A DNA stretch of 64,000 nt from Lihuaxuella thermophila (GTDB lineage: Bacteria; Bacillota; Bacilli; Thermoactinomycetales; Thermoactinomycetaceae). The position numbers and the translations under genes are program-made. The stretch spans positions 290,501-354,500 of the forward strand of contig NZ_FOCQ01000002.1 in assembly GCF_900110165.1 (NCBI RefSeq), written 5' to 3'. Below the pieces are notes generated by a model. It searched no databases, was not told the DNA's origin, and saw only the letters and a program-made list of their open reading frames with translations. Positions 52,028-60,371 of the stretch are shown in pieces (the first letter of the stretch is position 1; each line of letters opens with the position of its first letter).

Positions 52028-53935
52028 TTGTCAAAAAAGTGGAAAAGAGCGGTTGCCGTTGTCGGCAGCTTGACTCTGTTCGGTTCTTTCTTGCCTGTTT
52101 CAACCGCCCATGCAGCTGAGATGGGAGCTGTAGAGAGGTTGGCAGGGAAGGATCGCTACGAAGTCGCGGTTTCTGTGAGCAGGGAAATGGAGTCGCTGGG
52201 CCTCCAGTCCGATACGGTGATCATCGCCCGGGGGGATCAATATCCGGATGCCTTATCCGGGGGACCGCTGGCCTATTCGAAAAAGGCACCCGTTTTACTT
52301 ACCACACCCACTTCTTTGCCGTCATCCGTCCAGACAGAGATTTCCCGGCGCCATCCCAGTACCGCGATTATATTAGGCGGAACAGGCGCTGTATCAACGA
52401 ATGTGGAAACACAGCTGAAGCAGTTGGGCGTATCCACGGTTATGCGGTTAAGCGGTGCCGACCGGTATGCCGTCTCGGCTGCCATCGCCGAAAAAGTGGT
52501 GGCGGCAAGCACATCAGATACCGCGATTATAGCCAGTGGAACAGGCTTTGCCGATGCTCTGGCCGCATCCAGCATCGCCGCGCAAAAGGGGATGCCCATT
52601 CTGTTGGTCGGAACAGAACAAATTCCGGCGGCCATTCAAAACTTTCTCAACCAACACAGCGAAATCAACAAGTTTATCATCGTCGGGGGACCTGCAGTCG
52701 TTTCCGATCGCGTCCAAAGCCAACTCAGCACCCGGGGAACGGTGACACGCATCTACGGAAGCGACCGCTATCAAACAGCGGTCAATGTGGCAAAACACTT
52801 TCAGATGAGCCCGGCCAACGTAACGGTTGCCCGGGGTGACGTATTCGCGGATGCCTTAGCCGGCGGTCCTCTGGCCGCGTTTGCGAAAGCTCCGATTTTA
52901 TTAACCCAACCTTCCGCATTGAATGTGAATGTGGAAAGTTATCTGAAAGCCTACCCCAATCCGATTGAGAAGATCTATATCCTCGGCGGGACCGCAGCCG
53001 TGTCCACCGCCGCTGAACAAAAGTTGTCCGGTATTGTCAAAGCGGGCTACATCAATGGTGAAAAAATCGTCTTTGTACGCGACCATGATGGCGATGCCGC
53101 AGCCGATGAAGACATTTTCGTGATGAATCCGGACGGGACGGGAGTTGTCAACCTGACGGATGATGAAATGAGAAGTTACTATGCCGACGTTTCCCCGGAC
53201 GGAAACAAAATCGTTTTTGTCTCAGATAATCTGGATCCGAGCTATCCGCATGACCAGGAAATATTTGTGATCAATGCCGATGGCAGCAACTTGAGACAAC
53301 TGACCCGTAATGATGTGAATGATCGGTTGCCGCAGTGGTCGCCGGACGGAAGCACAATTTCGTATGAAAGCATTGGAACCGGTGCCACCAGCGATATCTT
53401 CGTCATGAACGCGGATGGTTCCAATCCGCGCAACCTGACGCAAACGGCTGATATTTATGAACATGCTCCCAGGTGGTCTCCGGACGGACGAATCTCGTTT
53501 ACCTCGTATAATAAGGCTTTGGACCCGATCAAAGAGGACATTTTCGTGATGAATGCGGACGGAACAGGCAAAAAACAACTGACGAACAATCCTCACCGCG
53601 TCACTGACAGCAGCCCCGCGTGGTCTGCGGATGGACGTACTCTCTATTTTGTGCGTCAAGCTCCAGACCCGTATGACAACATGAAATACCATATCTACAA
53701 AATGAACGCTGATGGCACCCAACCCGTGATTCTCTATACATCCGCGGCAAACGTTTCCGGTGTAAGACTCTCACCCGACGGGCAAAAACTCGCGTTTAAT
53801 GAAGTGATGAGTCAGTATCCGTACCGGGAACGGATTTTTACCATTTCTGTCGACGGGACCGGAAAAAAGCAAGTGACTCCAGATTCGGCACTCAGCTCCT
53901 ATCTGCAAGACTGGAGCATGATCAAAGCCCGTTGA
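52028..53935 (+). CDS. surface protein: three CWB2 repeats plus TolB-like beta-propeller
   Basis: A 635-residue exported protein. TTG 52028 follows AAAGGGG; signal peptide ends near STAHAAE. Three cell-wall-binding type 2 (CWB2) repeats cover about residues 37-340, each starting with a DRY motif (RLAGKDRYEVAVSVS, RLSGADRYAVSAAIA, RIYGSDRYQTAVNVA) and holding ARGDQYPDALSGGPLA-like and IILGGTGAVS-like strands; these bind anionic wall polymers non-covalently. The C-terminal half is a PD40/TolB-like propeller with blades such as DIFVMNADGSNPRNLTQ and PRWSPDGRISFTS. The propeller may display or sense a ligand; its partner is unknown. Bidirectional terminator after. Confidence 0.88.
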   Translation: MSKKWKRAVAVVGSLTLFGSFLPVSTAHAAEMGAVERLAGKDRYEVAVSVSREMESLGLQSDTVIIARGDQYPDALSGGPLAYSKKAPVLLTTPTSLPSSVQTEISRRHPSTAIILGGTGAVSTNVETQLKQLGVSTVMRLSGADRYAVSAAIAEKVVAASTSDTAIIASGTGFADALAASSIAAQKGMPILLVGTEQIPAAIQNFLNQHSEINKFIIVGGPAVVSDRVQSQLSTRGTVTRIYGSDRYQTAVNVAKHFQMSPANVTVARGDVFADALAGGPLAAFAKAPILLTQPSALNVNVESYLKAYPNPIEKIYILGGTAAVSTAAEQKLSGIVKAGYINGEKIVFVRDHDGDAAADEDIFVMNPDGTGVVNLTDDEMRSYYADVSPDGNKIVFVSDNLDPSYPHDQEIFVINADGSNLRQLTRNDVNDRLPQWSPDGSTISYESIGTGATSDIFVMNADGSNPRNLTQTADIYEHAPRWSPDGRISFTSYNKALDPIKEDIFVMNADGTGKKQLTNNPHRVTDSSPAWSADGRTLYFVRQAPDPYDNMKYHIYKMNADGTQPVILYTSAANVSGVRLSPDGQKLAFNEVMSQYPYRERIFTISVDGTGKKQVTPDSALSSYLQDWSMIKAR

Positions 53936-53946
53936 TGCTCATACGA

Positions 53947-53977
53947 AAAGCCTTGGAAACCGGCTTTCCAAGGCTTT
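53947..53977. terminator. bidirectional terminator between convergent genes
   Basis: AAAGCCTTGGAAA pairs perfectly with TTTCCAAGGCTTT. Confidence 0.85.
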
Positions 53978-53984
53978 CATGATT

Positions 53985-55370
53985 TCATGGGCATGCGCCA
54001 AGTCTGTCCTCTTCTCCTCTTTCCATGATGTTTGCACGGCGCTGGATTTTGGCCAATCGTAACGATAAGAAAACGGCCCCGAATGCAAGTCCTGAAATCA
54101 AGCCGATCCAATAACCGAATGCTCCAAATGATGAATAGCTTGCCAGTAGATATCCTATGGGCAATCCCAGAATCCAGTATGAAACGAATGCCATGATGAA
54201 GGTTGCGTTGACATCTTTGTAACCTCTGAGTGCCCCTTGTATGGGTGCGGCTATGGCATCAGACAATTGGAAAAAGATCGCGTAAAACAAAAATTGCTTT
54301 GTCAGTTGAAGCACAACTGAATCTGTCGTATACATCCGGGCCACTTGTTCGGTGAAAGTGAGTATCCCGATGGCGCAAAGCAGTCCCATCATGACGGCGA
54401 TACTGATTCCCAGATAGCTGTATTTGCGTGCATCATCGTATCTTTTGGCCCCGACTTCAAAACCGACGGCAATGGTGATCGCCATCGAAATGCTCATGGG
54501 GACCATGTACAGAAACGATGCAAAGTTCAGGGCCGCTTGATGGGCCGCAATGGTTGCCGTGTTAAATTCACTCATCAGCAATGTAACTGCTGCAAAAATG
54601 CTGGTTTCAAAGAAAATGGAAAAACCGATGGGGATGCCGATTTTAAGCTGTTCCTTCCATGCGGTAAAAGAAATCGGGTAAAAATGCCGGAACACTTGAT
54701 AATCTGAAAAAGGTTTGAGACGAATCACAACGAAAACAGCGATCAGCATGATGCACCAGTACGTAATGGCCGATGCGTATCCTGCACCTACACCTCCAAG
54801 ACGGGGAAATCCGAGCTTGCCGAAAATCAGCAAGTAATTCAGGAATATATTGATGGGCAGTGCGATCAGAGTGATCAGCATCGACACCCTTGTTTGCCCG
54901 AGCGCATCAATAAAACAACGAAGCACATTATACACAAACAGCGGAACCATTCCGTAAGACAGGGCAACCAAAAATTCACGGGCAATCTGGCGGACATTCG
55001 GTTCCAGCTCCATACTGTTCAGGATGGGATCCAGCAACAATGCCCCGCAGAAGATGACCAAAACGGCGATCGCCAATGCCAGGTAAGTCGCTTGAACAAC
55101 TTTAAAAGGGACTTCACCGCGCCGGCCGGCTCCAGTCAATTGTGACACGATGGGGGTCAAGGAGAGGAGGATTCCGTTTAAGCCGGTCAATATGGGAGAC
55201 CAGATACTGGTACCGATGGCGACACCGGCCAAGTCATGTGCGCTGGCATGACCGGACATGACGGTATCGAAGAAACTCATTGCAAACAAAGCGAGTTGTG
55301 TAACAAGAACCGGTAGCAAGATCATCAAAAATTGTCGGATCTTTTGCCCCAATGAATAGGTTTGAATCAT
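53985..55370 (-). CDS. MATE-family multidrug/cation efflux transporter
   Basis: A 461-residue transporter with twelve membrane helices in two halves. ATG 55370 is nine bases after AAAGGA; an earlier ATG at 55379 touches the ribosome site. Family motifs: LPVLVTQLALFAMSFFDTVM near the start, IWSPILTGLNGILLSLTPIV, ALGQTRVSMLITLIALPINI and, in the second half, GIPIGFSIFFETSIFA and APIQGALRGYKDVN. It exports cationic compounds in exchange for Na+ or H+. NorM/YeeO-type by length. No regulator adjacent. Confidence 0.92.
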   Translation of the reverse strand: MIQTYSLGQKIRQFLMILLPVLVTQLALFAMSFFDTVMSGHASAHDLAGVAIGTSIWSPILTGLNGILLSLTPIVSQLTGAGRRGEVPFKVVQATYLALAIAVLVIFCGALLLDPILNSMELEPNVRQIAREFLVALSYGMVPLFVYNVLRCFIDALGQTRVSMLITLIALPINIFLNYLLIFGKLGFPRLGGVGAGYASAITYWCIMLIAVFVVIRLKPFSDYQVFRHFYPISFTAWKEQLKIGIPIGFSIFFETSIFAAVTLLMSEFNTATIAAHQAALNFASFLYMVPMSISMAITIAVGFEVGAKRYDDARKYSYLGISIAVMMGLLCAIGILTFTEQVARMYTTDSVVLQLTKQFLFYAIFFQLSDAIAAPIQGALRGYKDVNATFIMAFVSYWILGLPIGYLLASYSSFGAFGYWIGLISGLAFGAVFLSLRLAKIQRRANIMERGEEDRLGACP

Positions 55371-55485
55371 GTCTTCCATTCCTTTTATTTGGATGGTTAT
55401 ATTCCCATGTGGTCATGATCTGTCATTGGCATCTTCCATGCCATGCATCTATTTTTTGAATAACATGGGGATGGGGAGCAACTAC

Positions 55486-55525
55486 AAAAACCTGACAACT
55501 TGCAACATGCAATTGCCAGGTTTTT
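55486..55525. terminator. symmetrical terminator
   Basis: AAAAACCTG pairs with CAGGTTTTT with an inner TTGC/GCAA stem; ends the leftward PNPOx-family gene. Confidence 0.75.
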
Positions 55526-55532
55526 GCCCGAG

Positions 55533-56231
55533 TCAAGTACCCTTTGTGAATAGGGAAATAAACCGTTGACCCCAACTATTTTTTGCACGGCTGCTGCGCC
55601 TGCTCAACCCGGAGACTGCGCGAGCTTTTTCTTTATATGCCTTGGTCCCGAAAAAATCTCCGCCTTTGTGTTTTTCGTTATCTGTGCCCCAATGTCTTTC
55701 GTCATCTACTTTTTTGAGCAAGGGGATATGTTTGGAGCAGTGGATATAAGCCTCATCGATCTTCACAAGCACCCATCTTTCGGCGAGTCTCCCTTCTTCT
55801 TCCCGAAGGATCGCCGCTGTTTGCTCAGGAATGTAAGGTGACGTATGTAGGGCCTCATTTTCGATAATTTTGGCTGCACCATTAATATGTAGTCCGATTT
55901 TGTGTTCAAAAAAATCGATAAATAACATCCCGATATGCGGATTTTCAATAATATTTCCGAGACTCGCATAGACTCCGTTCCCGCGGTATTCAGGGTAGAT
56001 TACCGTCTTTTCATCGATTACACGGACAAAACCGGGTAAACCTGAACGGAAGGACATGTCACAATTCCCTTGACGGTCGGCAGTGGCAATAAACATCATT
56101 TCCTGTTTGGCGAGAAATTCCTTCATCATGGGAGTCAAGTGATCTAACATTTGATTCTTATAGAAAGCAGCCGCCCGTTTTTCACTTCCGTACTTTCTCT
56201 GTAAATGGCGTTCTCCCAAGGAACCATACAT
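55533..56231 (-). CDS. pyridoxamine 5'-phosphate oxidase-family flavin protein
   Basis: A 232-residue split-barrel protein. ATG 56231 is seven bases after AGGGGTG; longer frames exist without ribosome sites. FIATADRQGNCDMSFRSGLP near residue 60 and VIYPEYRGNGVYASLGNIIE followed by NPHIGMLFIDF are the FMN-binding barrel strands. Such proteins, often annotated pyridoxamine-phosphate oxidase related, reduce or bind flavin in the cytoplasm and many are not PLP enzymes. A basic tail (SRRSSRAKNSWGQRF) is unusual. Confidence 0.75.
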   Translation of the reverse strand: MYGSLGERHLQRKYGSEKRAAAFYKNQMLDHLTPMMKEFLAKQEMMFIATADRQGNCDMSFRSGLPGFVRVIDEKTVIYPEYRGNGVYASLGNIIENPHIGMLFIDFFEHKIGLHINGAAKIIENEALHTSPYIPEQTAAILREEEGRLAERWVLVKIDEAYIHCSKHIPLLKKVDDERHWGTDNEKHKGGDFFGTKAYKEKARAVSGLSRRSSRAKNSWGQRFISLFTKGT

Positions 56232-56382
56232 CACAATACACCCCTGTGCCTTGTAACTCATTCTGTGTGCCCGCATCTCAAGTATAGACAATATTTCTGA
56301 ATTCAGCAAACCAATAAATCTGCCAGGTAACGTAAAAAGAGAAAACGGATGCAGCTTGGTCTCAGACGTTTCTATAATGGAA

Positions 56383-56422
56383 AAACACCTCGGCAACCGC
56401 CATACGGCTGATCGAGGTGTTT
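56383..56422 (-). terminator. terminator of the DUF1657 gene
   Basis: AAACACCTCG and CGAGGTGTTT pair; T-rich on the minus strand. Confidence 0.75.
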
Positions 56423-56431
56423 GGGGCCGGT

Positions 56432-56641
56432 TTAAAATCCTTTATATTGCGGCTCTTCTCTTTCCAATTGCTGTATACGGTTTTCTACCTGTTCGATCAC
56501 TTGTTGTGTTGTTTGTGCAGCATTGGTAAATATTTGTTTGGCCTGTTGGTTTTGGGTGCTCAACGCGAATTGTTCAAGGTTTGCCTGGGCGCTTTTTAAA
56601 GAGGCTAAACATTTTTTTACATCTGACGCAATGGTCATCAT
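56432..56641 (-). CDS. DUF1657 protein
   Basis: A 69-residue helical protein: TIASDVKKCLASLKSAQANL, EQFALSTQNQQAKQIFTNAA, QTTQQVIEQVENRIQQLE. DUF1657 proteins are small and found in spore formers beside YetF/YhcN and SpoVA-type genes. AAGGTG lies four bases before the ATG. The C-terminus of the YetF-like protein at 57438 contains the same motif (KKCEADLEMFALSTTDNIAK), so both probably act at the same place, perhaps the forespore membrane. Confidence 0.85.
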   Translation of the reverse strand: MMTIASDVKKCLASLKSAQANLEQFALSTQNQQAKQIFTNAAQTTQQVIEQVENRIQQLEREEPQYKGF

Positions 56642-56656
56642 TGATCACCTTTTTCC

Positions 56657-57259
56657 TTACCGTTGCTGTGCCGAAAAAAAGAGTTCATTGTACAATAAAC
56701 CTTTCACGAACCTATTTAATACCTTGCATTCAAAGCGGTGTTCCTTGAAAAGATTTAGGTACTCTTCTTCATTCCGGATATACGGCCCTTTGTCAAACCA
56801 TTTCATAAAACGGTTGCATAAGGGTTTGTTGTCATCCAGGCAAGGTTCCATCACCAGGATCGAACCCGTGGGTTTTAGAATTCTCGCAAACTCTCTCATA
56901 TACTTTGCTATTTCGTCCGTAGAAATATGATGTAAAACAGCAATAATAAGCACATAATCCATGCTTTTGTCTTCAACGGGCAACCGGTGGCTTTCCAAAA
57001 CATGAAACGAATGCTTCGGGTAAATTCTCCTGGCATACTCGATTCTTCTATGATCAGGGTCAACCCCGATATAGGTATCAGGAGAAAAGATCGTGCAATT
57101 GGCTCCTGTACCGGAACCAAAATCGAGCACGGTTTGTCCGTCAAATTGAAACCGGCTGAGCAGATGATTGTGGATATATTTTTTTGTCAGCCGTTTAGGG
57201 CGGACAAACCAGTGATAGAACCAAGGGGAAATTTGCTTATCAATCCGTGTTCCACCCAC
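56657..57259 (-). CDS. class I SAM-dependent methyltransferase
   Basis: A 200-residue methyltransferase. Motif I is TVLDFGSGTGANC near residue 44, the acidic end of strand 2 is YIGVDPDHRR, and motif IV region SMDYVLIIAVLHHI is of the methyltransferase-11 type, followed by FARILKPTGSILVMEP. The start at GTG 57259 has no good ribosome site, so it is uncertain. Substrate unknown; small-molecule or lipid methylation is typical. It lies 15 bp upstream of, and probably with, the DUF1657 gene. Confidence 0.8.
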   Translation of the reverse strand: MGGTRIDKQISPWFYHWFVRPKRLTKKYIHNHLLSRFQFDGQTVLDFGSGTGANCTIFSPDTYIGVDPDHRRIEYARRIYPKHSFHVLESHRLPVEDKSMDYVLIIAVLHHISTDEIAKYMREFARILKPTGSILVMEPCLDDNKPLCNRFMKWFDKGPYIRNEEEYLNLFKEHRFECKVLNRFVKGLLYNELFFSAQQR

Positions 57260-57437
57260 TTTCTGCGAGAGCTTGATAGCTTGATAATAATTTGTCCGTT
57301 ATTGCCGGGCGGATACTGGAAATTTATGTATCAACCGGTTGCATGTGAAAGTGGATCTCCAATTAATAAGAAACCGTATAGATGTATATATTTGTAAAAT
57401 AATATGCTTGACTATATCGGTGAGAGGTCAGAAAACG

Positions 57438-58298
57438 ATGCAGCTATGGTTGGAAATTGTGTTGCGAACATTGGCAGCGGTTGTTTCGCTGTTCATTTTG
57501 ACCAAGATCCTGGGAAAGAGGCAGGTTTCCCAGCTTTCCTTTTTCGAATACATCACCGGCATTACCATCGGGAACATTGCGGGTTTTCTCTGCCTGGAAA
57601 CCGATTATCCCTGGTATACGGGCATACTCGCTTTAGTTGTTTGGGGAGCGGTCTCGCTGGGGCTTGAATTTCTACAGTTGAAAAGCAAAACAGCGCGGAA
57701 TTGGATTGACGGGAAACCAACCGTGCTGATCAGAAGAGGAAAAATCTTGGAGGATCATTTAAAAAAGGAACGCCTGAACACGGATGAGCTTCTGGAACAG
57801 TTGAGGAAAAAGAATGTCTTTCAAGTTGCGGATGTGGAGTTTGCCCTCATGGAACCCAGCGGCGATATCAATGTCCTGTTAAAGAAAGAACATCAGCCGC
57901 TTACGGCCAAGCATCTGGGCATCCAAGTCGGGCCCGAAGCAGAACCGCAGGCGGTGATTATGGACGGAAACATTCTGGATGAACCGCTGGCAACCCTGGG
58001 ATTGAATCGGGGATGGCTGGCGACGGAGCTGGAAAAGCTGGGTGTGGCTGTTGAAAATGTCTTCCTGGCACAAGTGGATTCCTACGGACAGTTGCATGTG
58101 GATCTTTATGATGATCAGATTCAAGTTCCACAACCTCAGGAAAAAGCTTCCCTGTTGGCTACCCTCAAAAAATGCGAAGCGGATCTAGAGATGTTTGCCC
58201 TTTCCACCACCGACAACATCGCCAAACATATGTATGAACAATGCTCCAAACAATTGCTAAAGGTGATTGATGACGTGAAGCCGCTCTTGATCCGCTAG
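57438..58298 (+). CDS. YetF-like DUF421 membrane protein with C-terminal DUF1657
   Basis: A 286-residue protein. ATG 57438 is ten bases after GAGAGG. Three membrane helices at the N-terminus (IVLRTLAAVVSLFILTKILG, FEYITGITIGNIAGFLCLE, GILALVVWGAVSLGLEF) with KRQVSQLSFFEYI are the DUF421 hallmark; a cytoplasmic domain follows (GKPTVLIRRGKILEDHLKKE, NVFQVADVEFALMEPSGDIN). The end (LATLKKCEADLEMFALSTT) is a DUF1657 unit. This is the form common in sporulating Bacillales; a role in spores is likely but not shown. Confidence 0.85.
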   Translation: MQLWLEIVLRTLAAVVSLFILTKILGKRQVSQLSFFEYITGITIGNIAGFLCLETDYPWYTGILALVVWGAVSLGLEFLQLKSKTARNWIDGKPTVLIRRGKILEDHLKKERLNTDELLEQLRKKNVFQVADVEFALMEPSGDINVLLKKEHQPLTAKHLGIQVGPEAEPQAVIMDGNILDEPLATLGLNRGWLATELEKLGVAVENVFLAQVDSYGQLHVDLYDDQIQVPQPQEKASLLATLKKCEADLEMFALSTTDNIAKHMYEQCSKQLLKVIDDVKPLLIR

Positions 58299-58330
58299 GA
58301 ACTCATGGGACAGGGAAATGAATCCAGCCA

Positions 58331-58360
58331 TTGCTGCAAACGTCTGTTTTATGTTATAGT
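58331..58360 (+). promoter_or_regulatory. promoter of the SRP RNA gene
   Basis: TTGCTG, 18-bp spacer, TATAGT, six bases before the RNA start. Confidence 0.6.
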
Positions 58361-58366
58361 TGTAAT

Positions 58367-58640
58367 ATCGCGCTAGACGGGGAGGTAGCGGTGCCCTGTA
58401 ACCCGTAATCCGCTATAACGGGGTTGAATTCCTGTCCGAGGCCCATTTTGTGTGGGGTCTGGTCTGCATGGATCAGTGCTGACGGCCGGGTCCTGCGCAA
58501 CGGGAGCTTCTGAACCGTGTCAGGTCCTGACGGAAGCAGCACTAAGGAAGATTTCCCGTGTGCCGCAGGGGCGCCTGGTCTGAGCTGATTGTGCAGTGCC
58601 CGCCCATGCAGATGGGTCGGAGACAGGTGCGCGGTACCTA
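58367..58640 (+). ncRNA. scr: signal recognition particle RNA (long, Bacillus type)
   Basis: About 274 nt. Contains the conserved helix 8 with its GGAAG-type loop (GTCAGGTCCTGACGGAAGCAGC), the flanking GGGTCCTGCGCAA and GTGCCGCAGGGGCGCCTGG segments, and the Alu part (GGAGGTAGCGGTGCCCTGTA) that marks the long Firmicutes form. It binds Ffh and, through the Alu part, HBsu-like protein, and delivers nascent membrane proteins. The 3' end pairs with the 5' end. Position left of dnaX matches B. subtilis scr. Confidence 0.95.
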
Positions 58641-58660
58641 TACATAAAAGTGAAGAGAAT

Positions 58661-58693
58661 GACCACCTTGATCGGCAAGGTGGTCTTTTTTTT
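58661..58693 (+). terminator. terminator of scr
   Basis: GACCACCTTG pairs with CAAGGTGGTC around ATCGG, then T8. Confidence 0.9.
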
Positions 58694-58837
58694 GTAATTT
58701 TTTGTGAACCATGCTGAAAAAATGGAACGCAAAGAAGGAAGAGCATGACAAAAAGCGAATACAAAGGTAGTATGAATTGGATGAAAATGTAATTTAGATC
58801 GGGAAATAGCAGTCGCAGGGATTGAGGGGGTGAACAA

Positions 58838-60238
58838 GTGCCCATTGCTTTTCATCTCGACATGAACTTCAATCAATTAAAGTATTGGATGGAGCGGTTT
58901 TCCCGAGCTGTTATGATAGTGGATGATCGAGGGATCATCTTGGATGTGAATCGTCCGTTCCAGCGACTTGTCCAGTTGAAAAACCATGAGATAAAAGGAA
59001 AATCATGCACACAGTTCTTAACCGTACCGGCCCAGTTGGAATGGGGCAGAAACCAGATGCAATGGCTGAAAGGAAAGTTGCGATGCGGCGGTGCCAATAT
59101 GATTAAAACAGATATACAGATGTTGACAGGAAATGATGACCACAGGTCCTACCATGTGCTGACCTTTTATCCCGCAACACCTTTTGAGAATATCGCCGCT
59201 CAGTTAATCTCTCATCTGCACCTCGGGATTGTGTTGCTGGATGAGCGGAATTGCGTTTTGGAGATCAATCCGGCAGCACGGAAATATTTGGGGATGGAGA
59301 GGAAAGAAGTACTCCATCAGCCGTTGGAAGAGTCGATCGCCCGGCTTCAATTGCCGGAGCCATTTTCCGAGCGGCTGATCGCCCTTCTTTCCTCACCTGC
59401 TGAAGGCTGTCGACGGACGGAGGTGGAGCAGAAGGTCAAAAACGCTGCTCAGTGCCTGTCGATCACGATTCATCCGGTTCACGATCGCTTCAGCGGTTTT
59501 ACAGGGCGCTATTTGATCATAGAAAATGTAACGGAGATCCGCTCCCTGGAAAAGCAGATTCGCCGCAACAACCGTTTGGCGACGCTTGGACAAATTGCAG
59601 CCGGAACGGCGCATGAGATACGGAATCCTCTCACCTCCATTAAAGGCTTTTTGCAAGTGATCGGGCACAGGCTGAAAGAAAACGGCCAGTACAAGGAGCA
59701 GGGCTACATTGAGATCATGCTGAAAGAGATCAGCCGCATCAGCAATCTCGTGGGGGAATTCCTGCTCTTGAGCAAGCCGCGTGATGTCCGTTTGCAAACG
59801 GTAAGCGTGTTCAAGGTGCTCAAGGAAATTTTGCCCATCATAAAAAACGAAGCGATGCTGCATAATGTGCAAGTCAACATAGAGAAAAATCTCTCTTCCC
59901 TTCCCGTGGTTGTCGCCGATGGGGAACTGTTAAAACAGGTATTTCTCAACCTTTGCAAAAACGCCATTGAAGCGATGGGAGACGGGGGTGAACTTACCAT
60001 CCGTTTGACCGCGGGGGAACCGGAAAGCAAAGTGATTGTCGATATCGTCGACATGGGACCCGGGATCCCTGTTCATGTGATGGAAAAGATTTTTGAACCG
60101 TTCTTTACCACGAAAGAAAACGGAACAGGCCTGGGTTTGTCCATCTGTCAGCAGATCATGAAAGAGATCGGGGGATTTATCCGGGTATCCTCTGGAGAGA
60201 TGGGCACAACCTTCAGCGTTCACTTGCCATTGGCTTAA
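58838..60238 (+). CDS. soluble PAS-domain histidine kinase, sporulation-kinase like
   Basis: A 466-residue kinase without membrane helices. GTG 58838 follows GGGGGTG. PAS 1 (residues about 12-115: RAVMIVDDRGIILDVNRPFQ), PAS 2 (about 130-245: GIVLLDERNCVLEINPAARK), then the H box AAGTAHEIRNPLTSIKGFLQ near residue 270, N box NLCKNAIEAMGDG, DMGPGIP and GTGLGLSICQQI. The plan and H-box sequence resemble Bacillus orphan kinases KinA/KinE that feed the Spo0 phosphorelay; no response regulator is adjacent. That role is inferred. Confidence 0.85.
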   Translation: MPIAFHLDMNFNQLKYWMERFSRAVMIVDDRGIILDVNRPFQRLVQLKNHEIKGKSCTQFLTVPAQLEWGRNQMQWLKGKLRCGGANMIKTDIQMLTGNDDHRSYHVLTFYPATPFENIAAQLISHLHLGIVLLDERNCVLEINPAARKYLGMERKEVLHQPLEESIARLQLPEPFSERLIALLSSPAEGCRRTEVEQKVKNAAQCLSITIHPVHDRFSGFTGRYLIIENVTEIRSLEKQIRRNNRLATLGQIAAGTAHEIRNPLTSIKGFLQVIGHRLKENGQYKEQGYIEIMLKEISRISNLVGEFLLLSKPRDVRLQTVSVFKVLKEILPIIKNEAMLHNVQVNIEKNLSSLPVVVADGELLKQVFLNLCKNAIEAMGDGGELTIRLTAGEPESKVIVDIVDMGPGIPVHVMEKIFEPFFTTKENGTGLGLSICQQIMKEIGGFIRVSSGEMGTTFSVHLPLA

Positions 60239-60259
60239 AAAACCGGTTGAAGAGTCATG

Positions 60260-60285
60260 AACCCACTGATCAAGTGGGTTTTGTT
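60260..60285 (+). terminator. terminator after the PAS kinase
   Basis: AACCCACT pairs with AGTGGGTT, then TTGTTCTTTT. Confidence 0.7.
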
Positions 60286-60371
60286 CTTTTGGAAAAAAGG
60301 GGTCCGGTGTAGTATGATAAGAGAGATAACGATAAATCGCCCTTTTGATGGAGCGTATTGGAGTGTTGGGT

